A stretch of 64,000 bases of DNA from Mesostigma viride (taxonomy: Eukaryota > Streptophyta > Mesostigmatophyceae > Mesostigmatales > Mesostigmataceae), in assembly GCA_009746045.1 (NCBI GenBank), contig RPFO01000312.1, positions 3,681,214 through 3,745,213 of the forward strand. Reading direction: 5' to 3'. Positions 53,401-61,014 of the stretch are shown in pieces. Every line of letters starts with the position of its first letter. Within the stretch, counting starts at the first letter, position 1. A program made the translations under genes and the position numbers. The notes under the pieces were generated by a model, which searched no databases, was not told where the DNA came from, and was given only the letters and a program-made list of their open reading frames with translations.

Positions 53401-54661
53401 CGATCACCGTGAAGCAGGTGGCGCCCTGTACTCGATTGAAGATGTCATCAATGCGCGGGAGCGGGTACTTGGACTTGACAGTGATCGCGTTGAGCTTCCT
53501 GTAGTCGGTGACGAGCCGCCACTTGCCCCCAGGCTTGGGCACTAGGAGTACCCCAGCGGAGAAAGGGCTGTTACTGGGCTCAATCAGACCACGCTCAAGG
53601 AGGGCCATCAGGATCTTCTTGAGCTCCATCAGCTCGACTGGCCCCATCCGGTACATCGGGGACGTGGTGGGCCCGAAGCCTTCCTTGAGGCGGATATGGT
53701 GCAGCACAGAACGGGGCGGGGGAAACTGCGGTGTAGACTCGTCGAACAGCTTCTCCCGCTTGGCCAGGATGGCGTTGTAGCGCGCGATCTCGTCGTCAGT
53801 GAAGTCGGTGCCGATCTCCAGCAGCTCCTCAAGCAGGGGCACAGAGTCAAGGCGGTACATGTAGTACTCCTTGCCCTTCTGCAGGTTGCGCGCGAGCGTC
53901 TTGCTGCTCATCAGCATCTGAGAAGCATGGCGTCGTGGCTTCTCGGGCCCCGCGTCGTGCTGAACGTTGTGCACCTCGGTGCCGTGCGCCAGATACTCGT
54001 GCCGTGGGCACCAGAAGGAGCCATCAGGGAACCAAACCACCCGTCGCTTGACACTGATCGTCACGTCCTGGGCGTCCTGCCAATCAACGCCCAGGATGAT
54101 GTCAGCTGCGCCCAGCGGCGCCACTGTGGCTGTTACCTCCACTGGTATGCCCTGGACAACCGCCTTGAGGTCCACGAGGCCAGGGGACGGGTGCTTGTTA
54201 CCATCGGCATACCGGACGTTGATGGGCGTCGGGTGCGGTCGAATCGTGTAGCCAGCGCGTCGCACCAGGGCCTCATGGATAAAAGATGTGGTCGCCCCCG
54301 TATCCACCATAAACTTAACATCCAGGATCGTCTTCTCCTTCAGAAACGGGTCAAGTGTGGTGGTAGGGAGGGCCAGTCCGCCGCTGAAAACTAGCAGTGT
54401 TCTGGTGCTTGGTGAGGCAGCGGACGGGGGGGCCTCTGGGGCCTGCCCGCCAGATCTATCTACATGATTGGCTGAAACGTGGTCGACCTCGGTCGCCGAC
54501 ACGTCTGCATATGAAGAGAGCGGGGAGACCTCTGGGGCCTGCCCGCCAGTCCTATCTACGTTATTGACTGACGCTATCTCCGCGCCCACATCTGGTGCAG
54601 GCGTCTGTGCTACCTGGTTGACTAACTCTACTCCTACTTCTACCCCTGTGGGAAGGGGCAC
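50435..54661 (-). CDS. Chromovirus pol: protease, reverse transcriptase, RNase H, integrase, chromodomain
   Basis: 1408-codon frame. Aspartic protease active site DTGA at residues 120-123 (ILDVKFMVDTGATTS). Reverse transcriptase at about 330-545 has LVTDYRKLNAIT, VIDCADGFWQLR and catalytic YLDD at 509-512, with an insertion of about 20 residues before YLDD compared with usual Ty3/gypsy enzymes. RNase H follows (VATDASKVAIGGVLLQ). The integrase has an HHCC finger (HDSLVGGHQGIG; CPSCQIAKSQ) and the core start DSIQMDFVGPFKKTKNG. The last 60 residues resemble a chromodomain (YRIRWKFSRYGAEASW), which may guide integration to chromatin marks. The first codon of the open frame is GTG, overlapping the gag TAG; the first ATG is at residue 118. 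Pol is thus in the -1 frame and probably made by frameshifting. Confidence 0.93.
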   Translation of the reverse strand: MPLPTGVEVGVELVNQVAQTPAPDVGAEIASVNNVDRTGGQAPEVSPLSSYADVSATEVDHVSANHVDRSGGQAPEAPPSAASPSTRTLLVFSGGLALPTTTLDPFLKEKTILDVKFMVDTGATTSFIHEALVRRAGYTIRPHPTPINVRYADGNKHPSPGLVDLKAVVQGIPVEVTATVAPLGAADIILGVDWQDAQDVTISVKRRVVWFPDGSFWCPRHEYLAHGTEVHNVQHDAGPEKPRRHASQMLMSSKTLARNLQKGKEYYMYRLDSVPLLEELLEIGTDFTDDEIARYNAILAKREKLFDESTPQFPPPRSVLHHIRLKEGFGPTTSPMYRMGPVELMELKKILMALLERGLIEPSNSPFSAGVLLVPKPGGKWRLVTDYRKLNAITVKSKYPLPRIDDIFNRVQGATCFTVIDCADGFWQLRIAEEDCHKTAFNTPYGHYQFRVAAMGLCNSPASFQMLMNDILRPVMGTAHLPQVSSDLRDPRKGDKPPWSWKRTCALAYLDDILVYSKTFEEHLEDVDMVLRIMEDEHLSARRAKVRAGRSVPFLGHTLSAAGVATDPEKIASVQQWPAPTDVKGVRSFLGIASYYRRFIPRFATIASPINALLKKGVSFVWSAQCQQAFEALKASLTAAPVLVLPDPSLPFVVATDASKVAIGGVLLQDQGKGLQPVEYISRTMIPAERNYPVHQQELLAVVYCCHTWRHHLLGAQFDVAVSETGDLDPARLIIHTDHRPLTHLLTQPNLTPRQARWMEYLSQFAPFKIQYVKGADNVVPDALSRRADYWFYEDMGVLHTTCEEAPGAPLYDDLPRSPRARHLFHMSHTTPDALSPPDGDDDQRVDARSPGEGEGSHTRVPLGAVAQALFHLEPLGSPVVVSEYLHSALDQPEEEDEADAYTVTSPLEMLISRFTVTEPAALEVIKSHPKMMGRLPCKFQGGRLYVMVRPDTWRLYIPELCRAALLHELHDSLVGGHQGIGRLLPRARRHFYWPGMKDYIAAYIRECPSCQIAKSQNTGTQAVPKTLPDPLGPWDSIQMDFVGPFKKTKNGNSKILVFVDRLTRMCHLAPCPADLTAEGCAKLYLNHVFRFHGLSRQFISDRDTLFTARFWQEFFDCLGTKVSLGTAYHSSSSHLVERLNRTVQETMRHYTDEVGSNWEELLCLVEFSLNNAPQAAHGLTPFFLNTGRHPLTPTDLLTSPALAEPEVLRTTLAGVSSLLEKMRQAHNSAVKGYRAAAERNMARVEGKRDSRAPDIEVGDWVLVEGPQLGRFSQKVEGELKTKLRPMYLGPHQVLEKWDDVMFKVDVPISWGTATTFHRDQLKLYHQNSIQGRLNPPAPVEYDPETGEQEDEVEEIVAHRDFGRGRQRQYRIRWKFSRYGAEASWRTEKELSGCKRLLDAYKKVHRLQ

Positions 54662-56528
54662 TATGCGCGAGGATCGCGGGGCCGGGAGGCCGCCTCGTCC
54701 GACCTTCCGGTCCCCCCTTCCCCCTCATCCGAGTCGTCGTCGTCGCCGGGGTTGAGCGCCTCATACTCGTCACCTCCAGCCTCGGACGCCTGTTGCTGCG
54801 CCAGGATCTCATTGAGCTCGCGCACTGTCCGAGAGAACGACGCTGGGAAGCGGGGTGTCTGGAACTGGTTGGGCTGCGTGCGCGCGTCGCGCAGCTTGGC
54901 AGCCCGCGCGCCTGCGTTGCGCGGGCGAGCATCCCGCGCTGCCGGCGCTGGGCGCCTCTCAAAGGCGGGACCAGAAAACGTGGGGGCCTCCTTGGTGGCC
55001 TCCGTCGCCGTGCTGGTGCGCGCCTTGAGGCGCGGACAATCCTTCTTGAGGTGCCCGACCTCGTGACACATGAAACAGCGGGCCTTGGACGCATCGATGG
55101 CGTGCAGTTGGGCAGCCGGCTGCTCGTCGTCATTGGACTCCTCCCCCTCCGACGGGGCGGGTTCCACCTCAGTGAAGTGGACACGGCGTGTCATCGTGGA
55201 TGAGGCGAACCGGCGGGTGCTGGTGTAGCGCGGCTGCTTGACGACGTCGGCCACCTGTAGAAGGTACTGCTGGACAGCGTGGATGTCAAGCTTGTCCCAG
55301 GGAACCTCGGCATAGTGCTTCTTAACCTCAGCGAGGAGGTCAGGATGGATGGCCTCCAAAAACCGAATCTTGTACTCGGTCCACGTCAGGTCCCCGGTCA
55401 GCCGCGCCGCAAAGGAGTCAAAGGTGGTGAGGAACTCCGCCAAGTCAGTGTTGCCTTGACGTAGGCGGCCGAACTCAAACCGCTCGGTCAGTCGATAGCC
55501 GGGAGGGATGAGCTTGCGCCGGATGCGCTCGTGCAGTTCCTCGACCGTCTGCGGGTATGACTGGGCCGCCACACTCTCAACGTTAAGCATCCCGACCACT
55601 GATGGGTCCATACACTTCACCACCACGTAGGGGATCAAAACCTTGGTGGCCAGCTGCCACTCATGGTGTTCACACCAGACGGTGTACAACTGTTGCCACA
55701 TACGGGCCCACTCGTCGATCTCACGGGGAGTCATGCCCGCATGGAGCTTGGGCACCGCCTTAAAATCTGGCATAGGCGGGGCCTTGACAGGGTCAGGACG
55801 CAAGGGGCCGCCCTTGCTGCAGTACGCGGGGCTGGAAAAGGTGAGGGGCTCGTGCCGACGCGCCCGCATCTCCTGTTGAGAGCCCCGTCCTGCAGGCTGG
55901 TCATGCCCACGTAGGGACACAAAGGTGTCCTCCTCACGCTCGGGATCGAGGTCGCCGGATTCTCGGCGGGGCGCGTAGTCAGCGGACACCCACTGTGACG
56001 CAAAGGGGGCTGACTCACGCCGAACGCGAACGGACGTGGGATGCTCATAACCGGGGTCGTCCAGGGGCAGCCGACTGAAATTGGCGTTGGTGGGCGCGCT
56101 CCTTGTGGGGAGGGAGGTGGGTACCGTGGGGAAGGGGCCCGGGGGATCGTAGTCCGCGTCCTCAGGATCGGTCTGCACGTGCGCCGACCCTAACGCCCGT
56201 GGCGGGGGTCGCGACCAGCTCTCGTTCGCTCCAAAGGAGACCCGACGGGGATCCCTTCCATGACCCAGCCCCGACCCGCCGCGGCCACGCCCTGCCCAAG
56301 GGTGAGTCAGGCGCGGGCGGCCTACCCCCAATTGGGAGGATTGCACGAACTCAGCCGGAGGGGCAAACGGCGAACTAGCTACCGGGCTAGCCGCGACCTC
56401 TATCTCCTCATCAGCCTCCTGCACGACTTCCACATAGGGTGGTCGCTGCGTAGGAGGTACCCTGTCCCAGTTACCCATATGCTGGGTCAATACCGGTCGC
56501 GATTGCTGCTGCGTCTGCTGTTGCTGTC

Positions 56529-56559
<31 letters not shown>

Positions 56560-56901
56560 CATCTGTCGCGACGGCGGAGACTGCTGAGACTGAGGCTGTC
56601 GCTGCGGCGACTGCTGAGACAATTGTTGTCGCTGCGGCGACTGCTGTTGCTGATCAAACCCTAAGGCAGCTTGTTCTAGCTGCGACTCCAGGGTCGCCTG
56701 CCGTTCTGCGGTATCCCTAGCGGCTGCATCGGATCTCCGGGAGCCTCTGGAGCTCCTACTGGACTTGCTAGATCTTCTGGAACCGTGACTGGACGTGCTG
56801 GATACTTCCTGCCCTGCTCTATTGTCCTCTGGGGACGATCTAATGTTCTGGCCCTCTGGGGGCGACGTGTTACCACCACCTTGCTTTTTCTTCTTGGGCA
56901 T
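54661..56901 (-). CDS. Chromovirus gag
   Basis: 746-codon frame starting with MPKKKKQGGG. The N-terminal quarter is Ser/Arg-rich and then Gln-rich (CAG-type run at about residues 90-135). The middle holds a retrotransposon-gag-like domain (EIDEWARMWQQLYTVWCEHH; RFEFGRLRQGNTDLAEFLTT). A CCHC zinc knuckle, CFMCHEVGHLKKDC, is at residues 609-622, and an acidic tail follows. It would form the particle and bind the RNA. The stop TAG overlaps the first codon of the pol frame (TAGTG). Confidence 0.9.
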
Positions 56902-57094
56902 TCTGGGCCCTCGTACCGTACCAGCACCTTACACAGTACCTTACACAGTACCTCCCCAAACACAGGCAGGCAAGAGAGAAAAGAGCAGAAGCCACAACTA
57001 ATGCTTCTAATAGTACTAATATTATCGACTAACTATGGTATCTAAGCTAATAGCAGGCTCACTCTATACTAGTATCTAGAAGCGGTAGTAATGC
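56902..57094. other. Chromovirus leader, between the small ORF and gag
   Basis: Untranslated leader of the element, AT-rich, without a supported frame. It contains a direct CCTTACACAGTA duplication at about 56929-56953, just upstream of gag. Confidence 0.5.
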
Positions 57095-57448
57095 TTATGC
57101 CCTAGCGGCTGGGCCCAGGTGAAGCTGCTCCAGTGCATGCAACACATCCTGTGCAGGTAACTGGGTGCCACGCCTAGTCTGGTGCAGCCCTTCTGGGAGG
57201 GGCATATTATCCCTAATAAACTGATCTGCCTCAGCTAATGTATTAAATCCCTGCCATCTAGCTAACGACGCTGGGTGTAAGACCTTATCCTTAATATGAT
57301 TGCTACACGCAGCCCAACTATAGAAAATGCCTGGTTGGCCTGTGGCCCCGTCATGTGCTACTGCGTAGTATAGGTATTGGGATCTACCTCCTTGATTAAT
57401 ACGCCTATATCCTCCTTCATTATTACGTCTGCTGCGGGAGGTTCCCAT
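57095..57448 (-). CDS. Leader ORF with RNase H1 hybrid-binding / viroplasmin-like domain
   Basis: 117-codon frame with its own ATG, between the 5' LTR and gag. Residues 25-80 fit the N-terminal hybrid-binding domain of eukaryotic RNase H1, shared with the caulimovirus viroplasmin protein (Pfam Cauli_VI): YYAVAHDGATGQPGIFYSW (YAVA, then G-I/V, aromatic, S/T-W), a Cys three residues on, then GFNTLAEADQFIRD (F-T-x-x-E-A-x-x-F). The family binds RNA/DNA hybrids or double-stranded RNA. Here it could assist reverse transcription or act on the RNA in the particle. The chromovirus already has an RNase H in pol, so this is an added, separate module. The N-terminus is Arg-rich. The identification is from motif memory, not a search. 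Confidence 0.7.
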   Translation of the reverse strand: MGTSRSRRNNEGGYRRINQGGRSQYLYYAVAHDGATGQPGIFYSWAACSNHIKDKVLHPASLARWQGFNTLAEADQFIRDNMPLPEGLHQTRRGTQLPAQDVLHALEQLHLGPAARA

Positions 57449-58061
57449 GAACTACCGATTAGGTATAAAGCAATATCACACGGTGTTCAAGCATGCAATG
57501 CAGGAAGGGGAAAGAAAGGGAGGAAAGCCCACCCAGGATACCTCTACGTGCAGGTGACGTGCTCACAGCGAGAGAGAAGCACAAGGCAGAAACAAAACGT
57601 TCACAAACAATACGAAGAACGTTGAGGTACAGCCACCGGCAACACAGTAAGGCAACGGCCAGCCGGTGACTACCCTCGAGCCGTAGGCAGCGTTGCCCTC
57701 TGGGGGTCCGCCCACGGCTCACGAACGTTGGCCTCTGGGGCAACGTGGGTACCAACAGTCACGAACATGAAATCGGACACGACATAAAACATATACCCCG
57801 TTGCTACGCGCGTGGGTAAGACAGGGGGGGGAGCAAGAGGGAAATCAGGGAAATCTTACCACTTGCATGGACGTCTAGCGTCCTTAGACACCCCTCAACG
57901 GGTTAAGAGGTCTTGGATGGCGTTCCGGCTGTGGCTATAGCTGTCCTGAGCGTCACCGGGATCTGGCAACCGCCTTTGCTGGGCGGGATGAACCCTGTCG
58001 GCTCTGGGCCTTTGCTAAGCTAAATCCGGCTCTGGGCCGCCATGTTAAACCACCCTAACCT
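57449..58061. other. Chromovirus 5' leader
   Basis: Untranslated region upstream of the small ORF. No coding frame is supported. It probably holds packaging signals, but none can be named from sequence. Confidence 0.5.
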
Positions 58062-58076
58062 AACCTCCGATAACCA
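58062..58076 (-). other. Putative primer-binding site
   Basis: On the minus strand, one nt after the 5' LTR, the sequence is TGGTTATCGGAGGTT. It begins with TGG, the complement of a tRNA CCA end, as expected. I cannot name the tRNA. Confidence 0.6.
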
Positions 58077-58077
58077 G

Positions 58078-58646
58078 TGTAACGAACCCATCTGGGTCGT
58101 GCGAAAGATCCTATTGTTAAGGTAGGTTATTCCCGGTTTCTTGGCTAACCACGACCACTCTCTGGGAGTGGGATTAACGGAACAGGCGTGGCTTTAGGCC
58201 TGTTACGGCTCGCGTTGATTAATATTGCATTAATCTACACAATCCACATTTAGGATGGAGCTACCAAATGCAGTTGGAATTATGCCCCAGGTTCAGACAG
58301 GTGAAAACACACACTTTATTCCGAACCAAGAGGACGAGACTCTCGTCCCCGGACCAATTTCACCTAGGTCTGCCACCAGGCTGGCAAGGGGCGCCGACAT
58401 GGCGCCGGCCTTCCAGAGAATTCCGAAACATGCAGTCCACACAAGATCCTCGTACATCAACCTAGGCCCAAAATAACCGGTCCGAATCACACAAACTATC
58501 ATAGTTCCATACAAAAGTCCTGACCAAGGGACAATTCCCAAATTAAGTCCCGAAATGAGTCCCAAAGTCCTACGGACTATGACAACAAGCCAAAATACAT
58601 AATTTATTCCATTGTTGCGCCCGTTCCAAGGGTCGGGTTCGCAACA
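58078..58646 (-). repeat. 5' LTR of the chromovirus
   Basis: 569 bp, matching the LTR at 47326-47894. It is followed on the plus strand by the target duplication CACGC (58647-58651) and the continuation of LINE-B. Confidence 0.93.
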
Positions 58647-58651
58647 CACGC

Positions 58652-59813
58652 TGTATGAGGGGTCGACCACTTCGGTGCCGGCGCACTCAACACGGCTTTA
58701 CCCCGCCATGCCCACTGCAGACCGGCGTCTCAGTGCCGCAGGGTTGCGTCCTGTCGCCGTACCTGTTTATTATTGTATTGGATTATGTTATGCGCCAGGC
58801 ACGTGCCTGCTTTGCTAGCATTGCAGGCCGTGCCCCTGGCCTAGCGATCACGAACGAGCCTGGAGAAGGGGGGCCGACTAACAAGCAGAATTTACTAGCT
58901 GACGTCCTCATTTATGCCGACGACATCATGCTCATCGAGAAGCCGGAGTCTGCCCGTGCAACTTTGGCTGGACTGCCGCCTGGCGCTTGAGGCTCGGGCG
59001 GTTGGTCTAGAAATCAGCGCAAAAACGGAGGCCCTGGCCCTCGGCATGGCAGGGCCCCCACCCACACTCCGCCTCTTAGACGACATCGAGGTCAACTACC
59101 CTACCTCAGGCTGCTTTTTTCGTTTCTGCTCGGCAGTTGGCTTCCCGACTGCGAGGACGACCTGACGACACGGATCGGCATGGCGTGGGCGCAACTCCAT
59201 GACCACCGCCGCTGGTGGAGCAACCCCGCCCTACCCCGCCGGATCGTCAAGCGTGACCTCTTCAAGGTCGTCATTCTGACGATCCTGACCTACGGCGCCG
59301 AGACCTGGACACTGACGCAGGAGCTGGAGCAACGACTCGACGGCAACGTCACCAAGATGCTGCGCAAGGCCCTTAACATCCCCTTTGGGTTGCATATTAG
59401 TAATGAGGATCTGTACGCTGATTTGCCCTATGTTTCCCACATTATTAGGCACAGGCGCCTGGGCCTAGCACAGATCAGGTAGACACATCAGATAGACTAG
59501 CTGGCACCAAGCCCGCCCAGCCTGGGCGATATGTCCTCACCTGGCGTGCCCCAGGCCGCGCGCGGCAGGGCCGCCACCCGTGGACTTTTCGTGATAGACT
59601 TGGCATGGACATGTGCTACACTAGACGTGACGGGCTCACACCCGGGCAGCCTCCTGGTTTGTCTGTAATATGGAGGCAGATGGTACGCAATGATAGATAG
59701 CAAGTAGTGATGAAGGAGACCACCCCCAAGTCTGTGGGGGCTCCGCGTGTGACCGCGTATGGCATTCATAGCGATTCGGGCCGCGGTGCCCACACCCCTG
59801 TAACTAGGACCTA
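58652..59813 (+). pseudogene. LINE-B, 3' part of ORF2
   Basis: Continues LINE-B after the chromovirus. Motifs in order: VSVPQGCVLSPYLFIIVLDY, VLIYADDIMLIEKPESA (catalytic YADD), GLEISAKTEALALG, then a thumb-like VILTILTYGAETWTLTQELE and DGNVTKMLRKALNIPFGLHI. Frames change between these blocks, so the copy is dead. Homologous blocks on the minus strand of LINE-A (1984-3015) have the same order. The LINE 3' end is not clear; the hAT-like element begins at 59822. Confidence 0.75.
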
Positions 59814-60138
59814 GATAGCTTCAGTGCTTCTACTAAGGGTTTTTGTCATTCGTCAACTTGTTGACTATTTGCCTCGGCATTTCGTCAAATGGTTGACTAT
59901 TTGCCTCGGCAATTCGTCAAACTGGTTGACTATTTGCCGTGGCGCTTCGTCAACCCTGGGGGGGGGGGGGGAGGAAGCTTTATTTCTTCATCGCTCACGC
60001 CTCACACACGCATGTAATGCATGTGGATAAAACACAATATCACTTGGTGGTTGTTGACAACTGCATTAAATACAGAATAATGACTAGTATCCTTCACAGC
60101 TAGGCCAGAGTCAAGTGTGCACACTGAGCACGAGGCCA

Positions 60139-60525
60139 TTAAACAACCATCACGTCCTCCTCACTGATATCAACAGGCACTACTGTCACAGTTTTGTCCG
60201 AGCTTGGCCCAGAGCTGCCGTCATCATCGGCCTTGCTCCTTTCTGTCTGGGCCCCCTCCTCGCCAGATTCCTCCTCGACAGAGTTTGAGGCGCTGTCAGA
60301 TGATGCTGACTGGCCGCCATCTTCCTCTTCCTGCGCATTAGACCCATCCTCTTCCTCACGCTCTACCCTCTTGCGTTTGTCGCGACCCTGCCTGCCCTCC
60401 TTTCCATCTAAACTGCGGCCTAGGTCGACGATATTTTCCGTTTCTACAATTTCTCCAGCTTGCTTCTTAAACAGAGCATCTAAGGTGCTAGTCTTGAAAC
60501 CTGCCAAACCGTTTTTCTTCGACAA
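60139..60525 (-). pseudogene. Acidic ORF inside the hAT-like element, possible transposase remnant
   Basis: A 128-codon frame without an ATG; it opens after a TAG at a TTG codon. It starts with FKTSTLDALFKKQAGE, similar to the S/T-x-D-x-F-F-K-K stretch near the N-terminus of many hAT-type and TTF-finger proteins and to a PCNA-binding box. The rest is very acidic and Ser-rich (EEEDGSNAQEEEDGGQSASS). It could be a leftover exon of a transposase. No catalytic or zinc-finger motif is present, so this is tentative. Confidence 0.4.
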
Positions 60526-61014
60526 TCTCTAGCTCATGCAACACTTCCTAAACATCGCCGCCGCCATTATCGAAACAATTTCGCATGCAATATTTTATCG
60601 CACATGAAAGTCGCCAGACGGCCTGAGGTCGTCACGTAATTAATACCATGATTGCCCAGGGCGATTACAGGTCTTTACATGTAGGGATAATTTTTTCATG
60701 CCCTGGTCGGCTCAAGTCCTGCCTTGCTCGTCTTCAGTTTTGGTACCCGAGCATTGTTTTGAACCGTACTGACGTACTGTCTTTCCAAACCAACTCCAAC
60801 TGCAGCGTACCTAGGATTCAGATGGTACGGGCTGACGGCCTGACGCCGCGCCGCTGGACCTTAGGTCTGGCCTTCAGTCTGTGAACTTCTGGAGTGGTTG
60901 ACGAATACCCTAAACATTTCGTCAAACCGGTTGACGAACTTCGGAACATATTCGTCAATTGGTTGACGAATTGCCGAGTTGGTTGACGAATGTGGTTGAC
61001 GAATTGCCCAAAAT

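Larger units (their letters stand above)
47326..58646 (-). mobile_element. Ty3/gypsy chromovirus LTR retrotransposon, full length
   Basis: An 11,321-bp element on the minus strand has 569-bp LTRs at both ends and a 5-bp target duplication CACGC (47321-47325, 58647-58651). LTR ends are TGTAACGAACCC and GGGTTCGCAACA. By eye the two LTRs differ at a single site (CTCGG versus CCCGG), so the insertion is very recent. Order along the minus strand: 5' LTR, primer-binding site, leader with a small RNase H1-type ORF, gag, pol with a C-terminal chromodomain, a third ORF, polypurine tract, 3' LTR. It lies inside the reverse transcriptase of LINE-B. All its main frames are open, so it may be active. Confidence 0.93.
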
